This document shows, piece by piece, positions 8,400-15,994 of a stretch of DNA of 52,826 nucleotides. The DNA lies in contig CAZMCN010000002.1 of NCBI GenBank assembly GCA_964564845.1, positions 1-52,826 of the forward strand, written 5' to 3'. Below the pieces are notes generated by a model, which was given only the letters and a program-made list of their open reading frames with translations, was not told the origin of the DNA and did no database searches. This DNA is from CAYXPG01 sp964564845. GTDB taxonomy: Bacteria > Planctomycetota > Phycisphaerae > Sedimentisphaerales > Anaerobacaceae. Both the position numbers and the translations under genes were made by a program. Each line of letters begins with the position of its first letter. The first letter of the stretch is position 1.

Positions 8400-8918
8400 T
8401 TACTCGATGTAATCTACCGCCCCGGGAAAAGATGGCTCGACGAAGAATGCATCCTTGATTTTCCGTCGAGCCCCGACTTTAGCCAGTTGCTTCTCCGTAA
8501 GCCTGGCAAGCGATTCCTTATCGACCGTCTCTTTAGTCCTGATATAGGCCTTGGCCTTTGCTTTTGAGAATACCTTTTTGATTAGCTCCAGCGTGGTCTT
8601 TTTTATGCTGATTGATGTGCTCTTTCGCCAGCCTAATGTCCCGAAATACAGTGTTTTGCTTTTTTGCTTGCCGAATTTGTCCTTGTTGGTTTCGGCGAAT
8701 ACCTCGAGACTGCGTGCGTACAGTTTGATTTTTTCCTGCAGCGTTTTTGTCTTTTCAGCCAGGTCCGCCTTTGCCTCGTCGATTTTATCTTTTGCGGTGT
8801 GTTCGGCCTGGTTGATTTCAAGCTGCAGGTCGCCTATTTTGCGGATGTGTTCATCGGCATTTTCCCAGTCGGTGATTCGAACGATCGTGGGCTTATCCGG
8901 TTTTATTCTTTTGGACAT
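8400..8918 (-). CDS. gam: Gam-like host-nuclease inhibitor protein
   Basis: The start at 8918 is supported by GGAGGT seven bases upstream. The 172-residue product matches the Mu Gam pattern: an N-terminal segment (EHIRKIGDLQLEI), a long coiled coil (about residues 30-80), then the hallmark KTLYFGTLGWRKSTSISI near residue 105. Gam of Mu binds double-stranded DNA ends and shields phage DNA from exonucleases; Ku-like proteins are relatives. The gene overlaps the end of the GemA-like gene, an order also seen in Mu-like phages where these genes follow A and B. Function in this host is inferred. Confidence 0.8.
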   Translation of the reverse strand: MSKRIKPDKPTIVRITDWENADEHIRKIGDLQLEINQAEHTAKDKIDEAKADLAEKTKTLQEKIKLYARSLEVFAETNKDKFGKQKSKTLYFGTLGWRKSTSISIKKTTLELIKKVFSKAKAKAYIRTKETVDKESLARLTEKQLAKVGARRKIKDAFFVEPSFPGAVDYIE

Positions 8919-9414
8919 TACTGACCTCCATGTCACTCTGGATTTGCTTTAGGTTTGAATAATTCTTGCCCGTCTGCCGGGAAAACATCGACTTTAACGC
9001 CTCGATTACATTATATGCCGTCCTGGGTGATAGCTTGCTGAGATTGTCGGCCGCTCCGTTCGTGGCCTTCTTTAGTATCCCGCATAATTGCTCATCGTTC
9101 CATCCCAGATCGCCGGCCAGCTTTTTTATCGCCGACTGCTGAGCGAAGCTTGCGACATCGCCGTTAATCTCAGCCGCCTTGCGGCGGAAGTGGTCGGCCG
9201 CTTTGTCCGGGCACCGCCAGCCGTGCGCCTCGCAGATTGCCAGGATATCGGTTGATTGCGAATTGTTTAATTGCTTACAGCTCGTAACGCGGCTGCCGTC
9301 CGGCCGTTTATACTGGCTGAGCAGGAGCCGGTACCTGGTCTCAGCCTTTTTCCTGCGGATTCCGGCCGCCTTAACAGCCGTTTGAACCAGTTTTATTTGA
9401 TTATTATTGAGCAT
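8893..9414 (-). CDS. gemA: GemA-like (DUF1018, Mu gp16) regulatory protein
   Basis: This 173-residue protein has the GemA layout: a basic N-terminus (QIKLVQTAVKAAGI), a central region with DDxx-type helices (WNDEQLCGILKK) and the typical C-terminal motif TAYNVIEALKSMFSRQTGK. In Mu this family is an early regulator said to influence host gene expression and DNA topology. The gene is in the leftward transposition operon downstream of the A/B-like genes, with a short 63-residue gene between. Its 3' end overlaps the Gam-like gene. Confidence 0.75.
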   Translation of the reverse strand: MLNNNQIKLVQTAVKAAGIRRKKAETRYRLLLSQYKRPDGSRVTSCKQLNNSQSTDILAICEAHGWRCPDKAADHFRRKAAEINGDVASFAQQSAIKKLAGDLGWNDEQLCGILKKATNGAADNLSKLSPRTAYNVIEALKSMFSRQTGKNYSNLKQIQSDMEVSNVQKNKTG

Positions 9415-9424
9415 TTAAAGGCCT

Positions 9425-9616
9425 CTAAAAAGGCTTATCTTGTTTGAAGTTCCAAAATCTCTCGACCAGTTCTGCGATTGAGCAGTTAAAATATTTGCAC
9501 AGCAATACAAGATCATCTATACTCAGCAGCGATAGGTGTATTTTCACGCCTCTCAAAATCTCGCACACCGGACTGCCGAGCAGCCATTTGACCCTGTTTT
9601 TTTCTTTGTCTGTCAT
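9425..9616 (-). CDS. Small unknown helical protein between B-like and GemA-like genes
   Basis: This 63-residue protein begins three bases after the B-like gene stop, consistent with one operon. It is helical with a short segment (SIDDLVLLCKYFNCSIAELV) that resembles the recognition part of an XRE-type helix-turn-helix. A small DNA-binding regulator is possible. No signal or membrane segment is seen. Confidence 0.55.
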   Translation of the reverse strand: MTDKEKNRVKWLLGSPVCEILRGVKIHLSLLSIDDLVLLCKYFNCSIAELVERFWNFKQDKPF

Positions 9617-9619
9617 TTC

Positions 9620-10741
9620 CTATCCTGCCTTTGCCGCTTTTTGTTCTGCCTCTTCGAGCGGCTCTTTAATCTCGACCGGCAGCCACACCTTGACCGGCAG
9701 CCGCATCTGGTCGATGGCGTCCAGAATCAGCTGAGCATCGATGCGCTCGGTTTCTTTTGCTATTGTAGCCGTATGCAGTGCCATAATAATCAGCTCGCAC
9801 GTACGGACCCTTCCGGTCCTGGCCGACCGGCATATTCTCTGCAGCAGTTTTACTGCATCGTTTGTCAGTCGAATCCCGCCGTACTGATAGAGCTTTCGGA
9901 TATCTTCTATGGTATAAAGCCCACCATCTTTTTCCGCAGCCGCTGCATCGAGGTTAAGTATATAACTCAGTCGCGATGTGAACTGGTCGAGCGACTCGCA
10001 CCCCCGCCGGGACTTTGGCTGCATTATGGTATTTAAGAGGTCCGCGTTACCTGAAAGTATCAGCGGGCATCTGCATTTGACCGCTATAATCTGCCGTAGC
10101 TGGTTCAATTCTTTGACATTGAGCGAAGAGCATTCATCGAGTATTATTATTACGTGCCTGTTCTGCAGGTTCTCGATGAGCCGTTCGGTGACCTTGGCGA
10201 GCATCCCCGATGAATCGACTCCGAGCTTCTTTGCAATCTCGGCGAATATTGTCGTCGAGCGCATCGTATCGTCGAGCTCGGCGTATATGGTATTTCGATT
10301 GGCCTTTGCGTACTGCTGCAGGCATATACTCTTGCCGTGCCCGGCATCTCCGATAATGATTCCTATTCGGCCTTCGCTGCTGGAAAAATCCTCCGTCTTC
10401 TTTATAAGTGCGTATATACTCTGTGCAATGGTTGTTCTCACGAACGGTGGCCCCTGCACCTGCCTCTCTTTTCGCTGCACCGAATCCATCCACTGCACGG
10501 ATTTATTTACCATTTCATCGAGGTTGCCTTTATACTTTTTCGCAAGGAACTGGCTCAGTCGCGTATTCCCGATATTCAGTAGTCTCGCCACCCGCGTCTG
10601 CGTGTATCCCCTCTCTGCCATAAAGCCGGAAAGTTTATCGGCTACTATGTCGGCCTCTTTTTTTGTCATGTCCCTTGGCATCCTTTCCTGTATTACGCGG
10701 GCATCCTGCTCGAGCCATTTCTGGAGCCCTTTTTTATTCAT
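9620..10741 (-). CDS. MuB-like AAA+ transposition ATPase
   Basis: This 373-residue protein has an N-terminal helix-turn-helix region (residues about 30-70, with GYTQTRVARLLNIGNTRLSQ) and an AAA ATPase core with Walker A GDAGHGKS at 131-138 and Walker B IIILDE ending at 202-203. Mu B is an ATP-dependent DNA-binding protein that chooses target DNA, provides target immunity and activates the transposase. The gene directly follows and overlaps the transposase gene by eight bases, the standard A-B pair. It is somewhat longer than Mu B (312 residues), mainly at the N-terminus. Confidence 0.9.
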   Translation of the reverse strand: MNKKGLQKWLEQDARVIQERMPRDMTKKEADIVADKLSGFMAERGYTQTRVARLLNIGNTRLSQFLAKKYKGNLDEMVNKSVQWMDSVQRKERQVQGPPFVRTTIAQSIYALIKKTEDFSSSEGRIGIIIGDAGHGKSICLQQYAKANRNTIYAELDDTMRSTTIFAEIAKKLGVDSSGMLAKVTERLIENLQNRHVIIILDECSSLNVKELNQLRQIIAVKCRCPLILSGNADLLNTIMQPKSRRGCESLDQFTSRLSYILNLDAAAAEKDGGLYTIEDIRKLYQYGGIRLTNDAVKLLQRICRSARTGRVRTCELIIMALHTATIAKETERIDAQLILDAIDQMRLPVKVWLPVEIKEPLEEAEQKAAKAG

Positions 10742-12650
10742 CGAAGATTTTTCTCCTTGTCTTTTTGTTTGGGTTCATCGCTGTAAAGTCCAAATCCAGT
10801 ACAGTCCTTGTCGACTCGGCTCCGGCCGCCTTCTTGACGGCGCGTACGATGTCGGCCCTCTTATGCTCGGCCACCTGCGAGTCGAACGGAGTTCTTACCG
10901 GCCGGATGGTTTTTGTTTTTTGTTTTTCGTGTGTTTTTTGGCCGGCGGCCATTGCCTTCATCGAAAGCGTCGTTATGTCCATATTCGCGGTAAGCTGCGA
11001 ATCTTTATATGCCTTGGCGACTTTCAGTGCGGTCGCTTTTTGCCGCGTCGCTTCTCTATACGCCTCATCTGATACCGCCGAGCCGTATCGCACAAGTTCG
11101 TTCTGCTCGGCTCCCGTTACGAGTTTAAGCGTCACCGCATCGTATACGTCGATGACGGCTAAGTTGTCCGGGTCATAAGCGACCCTTACCTTTTTACCCT
11201 GATAAGCGAGCAGCTTGGGATTGAACTGTCCGTAATACATATTCTTGAATCGCACACCGTTTTTACCGACTGCGATTTCTCCGCTCCACGCCCGCAGCAA
11301 TAGGTCGATTACCCCTTCGGCCATGACCCGCTGCGAGCGTCTCTGGCCCAGTACCTCCAGCGGCGCCCTTTTGTCCATCCCCGCCCCGCTGTGAGCCGTA
11401 TTGTTATAGACCTTTACGTACTGACCGACTAATTTTGTAAAGCTTTCGATATCATGCGCCTCGGCGATCGCCTTTTCGCTCGACAATAGGTCTTTTAAGT
11501 AATCCGGCTTTCGTTCGGAATCTTTACCGCAGTAGGTCGGCATTGTCTTTGTAAACTGAACATCGAGCGTATCGAAGAACCGCTCGATTAGTTTCGACTG
11601 CGGATGGTACGGCAGCGAGAACGATACCGCCACTTCGAGCATCGCGTAAAGTCCGGCCACCATATACTCATCAATATAACCCTTGCGAAGCGCCCTTCTC
11701 TTTGCTTTTGTAGTCCCGGTCCACATCTGGCTGTCGTAATCTTTTCCGTTATCGATTTTGACCGCATCGGGCGGTCCGTAACTTTCGATTGCTTTTTTCA
11801 TAGCACGCAGAATTGTCGTCTGGTTCGGCGTTGTCGATATATGAAATCCTGTTATGGTCCTGCTCCTGTAATCCTCCCAGGCGGTGACCCACGGCCGCCC
11901 CCATTTGCCTCGATGTCGGATCCAGCAGTTAAATTGATGATGGTCTCCGACCCACATCGCCCCGGGCTGGACGCTGTCGGGATCGCTCTGTATGTAAGGC
12001 GCGTACTTTGCCTGGTAAGCGGCCAGTCCCTCTCGATGCAGCACCTGTACCGGCTGCGGGATTTGCCTGTTAATATATTTATACATAAAGTCGAGTGACG
12101 GCACCCGCCAGCCTTTTTTTTGGCTTTTGTTGATATAGCAGACGTTTTGCCAGCAGCTCTTTACCGAAAGTCTCTGCTGCGTCAGGTACATCGCCTTGAA
12201 TAATTCGAAGGCGTCTTTACTGATCGCATCGGCCCCGGCCACTCCCCCCCTGGTATCGACCAGGCCGATTAATCCCTGGTGCATGTATTTGGACATACAT
12301 CTCTGCAGCGTTCGCTTCTTGATATTGTGGGTTGCAACGTACAAATCGAGTGCTTTATTTTTACTGATACAGCTACTGCTGCATCTGGCGGCGAATTCCT
12401 CGAAGTCTTTTATGATACCCAGCCGTCTCACGGCCTCATCTCTTTTATGTTTCGCTATAGCCGCTAATTCCGCCGGGTCATGGTCCTTTGATTCGGCTAC
12501 CGCTAAGGCCGGCTCTGCGGTAGTCGGTATCCGCCACTTCCCACCTGCTCTTTCGGCGCCGGCAAGTTTTCCTTCCCGGCAGAGCCGGCGGACGTGCCTA
12601 GCTGTCTGCCCGAGCAGCTCCGCCGCCGTTTTAATATCAAGATATTTCAT
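10734..12650 (-). CDS. MuA-like DDE transposase
   Basis: This 638-residue protein is close to Mu A in length (663). Residues 1-45 form a MerR/excisionase-like helix-turn-helix (AAELLGQTARHVRRLCREGK). The RNase H-fold core carries D236 (MWVGDHHQF), D300 (AVKIDNGKDY) and E356 (SKLIERFFD). The D-to-E distance of 56 residues equals that of Mu A (D336, E392). A beta-barrel-like domain follows (about 430-520) and a basic C-terminal tail (about 570-638) could contact the B-like protein. It cuts and joins phage ends for integration and replicative transposition. It is one base downstream of a zinc-ribbon gene. Confidence 0.95.
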   Translation of the reverse strand: MKYLDIKTAAELLGQTARHVRRLCREGKLAGAERAGGKWRIPTTAEPALAVAESKDHDPAELAAIAKHKRDEAVRRLGIIKDFEEFAARCSSSCISKNKALDLYVATHNIKKRTLQRCMSKYMHQGLIGLVDTRGGVAGADAISKDAFELFKAMYLTQQRLSVKSCWQNVCYINKSQKKGWRVPSLDFMYKYINRQIPQPVQVLHREGLAAYQAKYAPYIQSDPDSVQPGAMWVGDHHQFNCWIRHRGKWGRPWVTAWEDYRSRTITGFHISTTPNQTTILRAMKKAIESYGPPDAVKIDNGKDYDSQMWTGTTKAKRRALRKGYIDEYMVAGLYAMLEVAVSFSLPYHPQSKLIERFFDTLDVQFTKTMPTYCGKDSERKPDYLKDLLSSEKAIAEAHDIESFTKLVGQYVKVYNNTAHSGAGMDKRAPLEVLGQRRSQRVMAEGVIDLLLRAWSGEIAVGKNGVRFKNMYYGQFNPKLLAYQGKKVRVAYDPDNLAVIDVYDAVTLKLVTGAEQNELVRYGSAVSDEAYREATRQKATALKVAKAYKDSQLTANMDITTLSMKAMAAGQKTHEKQKTKTIRPVRTPFDSQVAEHKRADIVRAVKKAAGAESTRTVLDLDFTAMNPNKKTRRKIFDE

Positions 12651-12651
12651 T

Positions 12652-13107
12652 TTAGTCCGCCTCTGCGTATTTTTTTACCGCCTCGGTAAACTTCCCCAGC
12701 GCCTCGGTGATTGCAGTCGCCATACGTGCCGCCGCTGCGAGTATCTCCGATTTTGCTTTGTCGATTTTAATTGCCTTGTCGTAATCGCCCCCCGGCCCTG
12801 TTACAATAAACGGCGGCTCCGGCAGTTCGTTAACAACCGTCCAGTTACCGGAAGGCTTCATCACATTTTCGCCGGCGATTTTATAAGGCTGGTATTTGTG
12901 GACGTGCCACCTGTCGTTTTTTTGGAATTGGATTACTTCATAGCCCTGGCTGCACTTAAAGCACCAGCCGAAATACGTCCGGATTTTCCTGCCGTACCTG
13001 TCTGTTTCATTATCGACTATCGATGGCCACGGCAGGTGGTGGTAGCATTGAGGGCATATCACCCCTGTGATTTTTTCTTTAATTTCTTCTACTGCGTATG
13101 AAACCAT
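12652..13107 (-). CDS. Zinc-ribbon phage protein upstream of the transposase
   Basis: The 151-residue product is started at 13107, where AGGG lies about eight bases upstream. It carries a clear zinc ribbon with CPQC near residue 18 and CFKC near residue 49. The C-terminal third is an Ala-rich helix (ILAAAARMATAITEALG). It sits immediately upstream of the transposase with a one-base gap, so it is translated from the same message. A DNA- or RNA-binding early function is likely but unspecified. Confidence 0.65.
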   Translation of the reverse strand: MVSYAVEEIKEKITGVICPQCYHHLPWPSIVDNETDRYGRKIRTYFGWCFKCSQGYEVIQFQKNDRWHVHKYQPYKIAGENVMKPSGNWTVVNELPEPPFIVTGPGGDYDKAIKIDKAKSEILAAAARMATAITEALGKFTEAVKKYAEAD

Positions 13108-13207
13108 AATTGTACCCTGATTCACTATTCGCTAAATATGCAGCCGATGGTTTGGAATTTACATCGGGCCTTTCGGCCACCTACCTGTCCCATCTGCTGC
13201 TGTTCGC

Positions 13208-13272
13208 CCGCCCGTCCTTGTGCGGGCGTTATTCACATTTCAAAGTTGGCGGGTTTAACCATCCAACCCGCC
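13208..13272. repeat. Two adjacent inverted repeats in the leftward arm
   Basis: Two hairpins lie here: CGCCCG paired with CGGGCG (13208-13228), and a perfect GGCGGGTT / AACCCGCC pair (13248-13272). Neither is followed by a T-tract on either strand. They lie in a gap of about 270 bases without a convincing gene, between the small zinc-ribbon gene and the one upstream of the transposase. They may tune read-through into the transposition genes or form an operator. Confidence 0.45.
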
Positions 13273-13393
13273 GAAGGTAAGGAGATTAATCATGCACGCC
13301 GGTGTTATTGCCCACCTGACCCACCGCCGGCTGGGGCTGTGTAAAAAACCAATCTTTCCAATTCCGTTCACTATTGGTCTTGCCCTTGTGTTA

Positions 13394-13555
13394 TTAACTA
13401 CCAAATACCGGAGCCACCACGCACGTAAGTACCGGCTTGTTATGCTGGAAATATCTCGCCCCGCACTTATCGCACCCGAGGTCGGCTGCATCTTTGGATA
13501 CCTTCAATTCGCACTCATCGCCGCACGCCTCGCATACGAAGTCGTATTTATTCAT
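13394..13555 (-). CDS. Small zinc-ribbon protein
   Basis: With a start at 13555 after an AAAAAGGCGGG ribosome binding site, this 53-residue protein shows two CxxC pairs (CEACGDEC and CDKCGARYF), as in FmdB-type or rubredoxin-like zinc ribbons. An upstream ATG at 13585 would overlap the lysozyme-like gene. Tiny zinc-ribbon proteins are frequent in phage early operons. Function is unknown. Confidence 0.6.
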   Translation of the reverse strand: MNKYDFVCEACGDECELKVSKDAADLGCDKCGARYFQHNKPVLTCVVAPVFGS

Positions 13556-13577
13556 CCCGCCTTTTTGCTCGACGCAC

Positions 13578-14093
13578 TCAATCATTTTTTACGTCTCTCC
13601 AGTACTCATCCGTTGCCTTTTTTCTCCAGCCTCGCGGCCCACCGTTGAATACCCTCGCTGCAATCTCTTCTTTGTACCTGTCCATCCATAGCGTTATATA
13701 TAGCCGGGCCACTTCTCTTGCCGGCCCGATTTCGCGAACATCTTCGAGCTTGTATTCTGTCCCGTAATATTTATTGACATCATCGATCGCCCCCTGATGG
13801 ATCTGCAGCGGCCCTACGGCGGCCCCGCTGTCGCCGTCCGGCGGAGAAATCTGTCCGCCCGACTCGGCAAGCCATATCCTCTCGAGTAGTTCGTCCAGCC
13901 AGTCAGGCGGATGGGCGCCCCGGGGGGAGTCGGGGCGCCCCATCAACAACATAGCGGAGGAGGGTTGTTGTATTGCAGTCGCATCTGTCGATGCGTTATT
14001 GTCGGTCTGCAGGCCGATTGGCTGCCTCCGGCCTGCAGACTGTGATAAAATAATGGCCAAAAGAATCAGAATTATCTTGACAACTTTTTTCAC
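13578..14093 (-). CDS. Membrane-anchored or exported lysozyme-like transglycosylase, probable endolysin
   Basis: This 171-residue protein starts with GTG at 14093. Residues 1-20 (KKVVKIILILLAIILSQSAG) form a signal peptide or signal anchor. From about residue 65 the sequence reads as a lysozyme-like fold: IWLAESGGQ with the probable catalytic Glu, GPLQIHQGAIDDVN, then VARLYITLWMDRY and a closing NGGPRGWRK. It probably cleaves peptidoglycan at the end of the lytic cycle, exported through the host Sec system. Its place in the leftward arm, upstream of the transposase, is unusual because phage lysis genes are normally in the late arm. Confidence 0.7.
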   Translation of the reverse strand: MKKVVKIILILLAIILSQSAGRRQPIGLQTDNNASTDATAIQQPSSAMLLMGRPDSPRGAHPPDWLDELLERIWLAESGGQISPPDGDSGAAVGPLQIHQGAIDDVNKYYGTEYKLEDVREIGPAREVARLYITLWMDRYKEEIAARVFNGGPRGWRKKATDEYWRDVKND

Positions 14094-14168
14094 TGCTCTA
14101 TACTCATTTCGTTCAGGGAGGACAATTTTCAGTTTTTATCGTATCCGGCACTGCCGGTTTGTTCTCGT

Positions 14169-14195
14169 CTCCGGCGGGTCCTTACCCCGCCGGAG
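14169..14195. repeat. Strong hairpin between RHH gene and endolysin gene
   Basis: CTCCGGCGGG (14169-14178) pairs perfectly with CCCGCCGGAG (14186-14195) across a seven-base loop. No T-tract follows on the minus strand, so it is not a typical intrinsic terminator. It could protect the message of the first leftward gene or partially attenuate read-through. Confidence 0.55.
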
Positions 14196-14212
14196 TAATT
14201 AATTATCTCAGC

Positions 14213-14398
14213 CTACGCTGGCTGAGCTTGTGACGGATTAAATCCTGTTACCTGGCGAACGTGGAAGCGTATGGCGTCCGATTCCGACTGAAACCCATTT
14301 CGCTCCCACCATGCCCTGTAAGCGGCCCTCAGATCAGGTGACAGCCTGACACAGACGGCTACGGGCTTGGGTTTGTTGTTGTCGTTTTTATTGCTCAT
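14213..14398 (-). CDS. Small ribbon-helix-helix-like regulator, first leftward gene
   Basis: This 61-residue protein has the pattern of an Arc/CopG-type ribbon-helix-helix protein: a beta strand VAVCVRLSPDLRAAY followed by helix WWERNGFQSESDAIRFHVRQV. It is divergent from the other small regulator-like gene at 14557-14859, with about 160 A/T-rich bases between them that hold an inverted repeat. This is the natural place for a lysis-lysogeny switch, so it may be the repressor or an anti-repressor of the leftward transposition operon. No classical Mu c-type repressor is seen. Confidence 0.6.
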   Translation of the reverse strand: MSNKNDNNKPKPVAVCVRLSPDLRAAYRAWWERNGFQSESDAIRFHVRQVTGFNPSQAQPA

Positions 14399-14453
14399 AA
14401 TTATGTTTTCTTAAATCCCAATTAAAGCTTACTACATAATCGGCACTATGCAA

Positions 14454-14475
14454 CATAAAAATATAAACTTTTATG
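14454..14475. promoter_or_regulatory. Inverted repeat in the divergent control region, candidate operator
   Basis: CATAAAA (14454-14460) and TTTTATG (14469-14475) form a perfect 7-bp inverted repeat. The half-site TTTTATGGT recurs at 14545-14553, close to the start of the rightward gene. This is what a shared operator for one of the two divergent small regulators would look like. Confidence 0.5.
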
Positions 14476-14519
14476 GTGTGTAACACTAAATATATTATAA
14501 ATTATTATTATATAAAGAC

Positions 14520-14547
14520 TTGCAAGCCCAAAAAAAAAGCATATTTT
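14520..14547 (+). promoter_or_regulatory. Candidate rightward promoter
   Basis: TTGCAA (14520-14525) and TATTTT (14542-14547) are separated by 16 bases. A start of transcription around 14554 would put the ATG at 14557 almost at the RNA 5' end, which fits the absence of a ribosome binding site there (leaderless message). Sequence match only. Confidence 0.4.
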
Positions 14548-14556
14548 TATGGTATT

Positions 14557-14859
14557 ATGAAAAAAAGGAAGCGTACATCTTTCGAGTTGACCGAGATTAC
14601 GGGGCAAATCCTCAAAGAATTAAAACTTGCACGATGGGATTATACCGAAGTCCTAAATGCAGGCATAGTGGCTTTTAGCCAGCTTAACGACACACAAAAG
14701 CAGTTTTTCAAGGATGCAGCTTACGGCTTAAAGTCGGAACATTCTGAGAATGCTCAAAAGATATTTCGGGACTGGATTCTAAGAGTCGTGGAGGATGCTC
14801 AAGGGATAACCTCAGATAAGAAACGCTCTCGGCGGGCCAAGCCCTCAAAAACTGGGTAA
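14557..14859 (+). CDS. Small regulator-like protein, first rightward gene
   Basis: The 100-residue product starts at the ATG at 14557; earlier in-frame ATGs give an unlikely Tyr/Asn/Lys-rich extension. The N-terminus (RTSFELTEITGQILKELK, then DYTEVLNAGIVAFSQL) resembles a ribbon-helix-helix protein of the MetJ/Arc type with its strand and two helices. The C-terminus is basic (KKRSRRAKPSK). Base composition is AT-rich relative to the neighbouring phage genes. Divergent from the RHH-like gene at 14213, it may be its counterpart in the switch controlling lysogeny. Confidence 0.6.
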   Translation: MKKRKRTSFELTEITGQILKELKLARWDYTEVLNAGIVAFSQLNDTQKQFFKDAAYGLKSEHSENAQKIFRDWILRVVEDAQGITSDKKRSRRAKPSKTG

Positions 14860-15060
14860 TTTTCCGGATTTCGAACTCTTTTTGAATGTCAAAAATGATG
14901 GCTTGTTGTTGTTTTTCCATCGTAACATCCCTGTATTAAGAAGGTTACGCTCCCTCGCTGCGGTTTCTCCCCTAAACTCTCCTCGGGTTCGTTTTTCTCG
15001 CAGCCGACAGCTTCTGTTATATTAACAGCCTAAAAATTTTAAATCAAGTGTAAAATTCCC

Positions 15061-15088
15061 TTGATTTCGGACGTTTATCCTGTAAGAT
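15061..15088 (+). promoter_or_regulatory. Candidate promoter for the rightward arm
   Basis: TTGATT (15061-15066) and TAAGAT (15083-15088) are spaced by 16 bases, about 50 bases upstream of the ATG at 15138. The preceding stretch 14860-15060 holds no gene but includes a CTGTTA-TAT-TAACAG palindrome near 15015. The promoter may be activator-dependent. Confidence 0.45.
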
Positions 15089-15137
15089 GTTCTCTAACCG
15101 GAGTTTAATTGGCTGAATATTTTTTTGGGGATTTTTT

Positions 15138-15374
15138 ATGAAGACCAACAACCCAAAGCATTTACCTTATAGCGTTGCATTTATAATAATAAGCAGTATA
15201 GGTATGGTCGTCTCCTTTGTAGGCCTTTTAGGAGCCATTGTTCAGGTTTCCAAAGACGGGATGTTCGTTTTTGCCTTACTGTTCTTGCTCAGCGTCATCG
15301 TGCGCGGTTTAGCCTCTATCATAGAAGCTGTTAATGAAAACACTAATGATCTCCGCAAAAGAATGGGGGATTAA
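15138..15374 (+). CDS. Small two-helix membrane protein, possible holin
   Basis: This 78-residue protein has two hydrophobic segments, about residues 10-35 (VAFIIISSIGMVVSFVGLL) and 44-62 (FVFALLFLLSVIVRGLASI), and a charged C-terminus (NENTNDLRKRMGD). That is the usual size and topology of a phage holin. The ribosome binding site is GGGG seven bases before the ATG. The lipoprotein gene a few genes downstream supports a lysis-cassette reading, but the lysozyme-like gene is on the other arm. Holin is therefore a suggestion. Confidence 0.6.
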   Translation: MKTNNPKHLPYSVAFIIISSIGMVVSFVGLLGAIVQVSKDGMFVFALLFLLSVIVRGLASIIEAVNENTNDLRKRMGD

Positions 15375-15375
15375 C

Positions 15376-15588
15376 ATGATACTAACAAAAAGATATAAGG
15401 CGTATATTGATAGTCTGAGTTATCGCGAGCTTTTGGCTCACTGGCGTGATATATCTGCTTCTGATCCATGGTTTCAGGGGCAGACAGGCGAATATTGGAA
15501 GAAACGGATGTCTGAATTGAAGGCTATTGACCCTGATGGTGCTTTAAGAGATTCTGAAAGTATAGGTTTTCGACAGCAAAAAAAATAA
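15376..15588 (+). CDS. Small unknown phage protein
   Basis: The product has 70 residues. The ATG at 15376 is two bases after the preceding stop and is preceded by GGGGG. The N-terminal sequence (YKAYIDSLSYRELLAHWR) is of a style I associate with small proteins in many phages and prophages, of unknown function. It is soluble and mainly helical. Confidence 0.6.
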   Translation: MILTKRYKAYIDSLSYRELLAHWRDISASDPWFQGQTGEYWKKRMSELKAIDPDGALRDSESIGFRQQKK

Positions 15589-15604
15589 ATTTTAGTATTT
15601 GCAT

Positions 15605-15730
15605 TCATCTTGCCGAAGCGTATATTAGGTAAAAATTAACGGGTGAGAGTCCTTACCTTTTGCCCGCAGTGGCCTGAAACACATCAGCCCGCTGACTGAG
15701 TTTGTGAAACTTGTCAGCGGGCTTTTTATT
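15605..15730 (+). ncRNA. Candidate structured leader RNA with alternative pairing, ending in a terminator
   Basis: Between the genes ending at 15588 and starting at 15781 there is a compact structured stretch. AGGTAA and TTACCT form a small stem around 15630-15659. GCCCGC occurs twice (15662-15667 and 15688-15693) while its partner GCGGGC occurs once (15717-15722), inside the terminator. Pairing with the first copy would prevent the terminator hairpin, as in attenuators and riboswitches. The family is not recognised; it could also be a plain terminator after an operon of two genes. Confidence 0.35.
15686..15730 (+). terminator. Intrinsic terminator
   Basis: AGCCCGCTGAC (15686-15696) pairs perfectly over 11 bases with GTCAGCGGGCT (15713-15723), followed by TTTTT. 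It is a textbook Rho-independent terminator on the plus strand, placed inside the rightward arm ahead of the remaining late genes, so transcription must restart or read through. Confidence 0.85.
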
Positions 15731-15780
15731 TAAACCCGCCCCGAATAACGGATTGTCATTTCTACGGAAAGGAATCCGAA

Positions 15781-15993
15781 ATGCAACGTCACAGGTTATT
15801 GTTGGAGCTTAAGAAAGATGACTATATTTCTTTCAAAGTCCAGGGTTCTGATAAATCTATCGGTCAAGTCAGGTTAGATGAAAAAAGCCCTCTGGCGTAT
15901 GCAAATCTTGTATTCGAGTTCGTTCCTAATATTGAAATTATTAGAGGTCGGGCCAAGAATAAGGCCCAAAATTGTAAACAGAAAGGAGTCTGA
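15781..15993 (+). CDS. Small unknown protein, faintly CsrA-like
   Basis: This 70-residue protein starts after GGAAAGGA. Its middle (DDYISFKVQGSDKSIGQVRL) has the strand pattern of CsrA/RsmA RNA-binding proteins, but the conserved CsrA N-terminus and the RxEI end are not clear, so I do not call it CsrA. It directly follows the structured RNA and terminator and precedes the lipoprotein gene with a one-base gap. Function unknown. Confidence 0.5.
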   Translation: MQRHRLLLELKKDDYISFKVQGSDKSIGQVRLDEKSPLAYANLVFEFVPNIEIIRGRAKNKAQNCKQKGV

Positions 15994-15994
15994 A

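Noticed and set aside
13255..13491. Minus-strand 78-residue frame
   Set aside because: Its composition is not protein-like, it overlaps a better zinc-ribbon gene in another frame and it lacks a ribosome binding site.
14708..14920. Minus-strand frame overlapping the rightward regulator (EKQQQAIIFDIQKEFEIRK at its start)
   Set aside because: Most of it is antisense to a more convincing gene and only about 20 residues are outside it. It could be a gene remnant but I cannot support it.
15781..15993. CsrA homologue
   Set aside because: The central strands resemble CsrA but the conserved N-terminal and C-terminal motifs are missing, so I left it as unknown.
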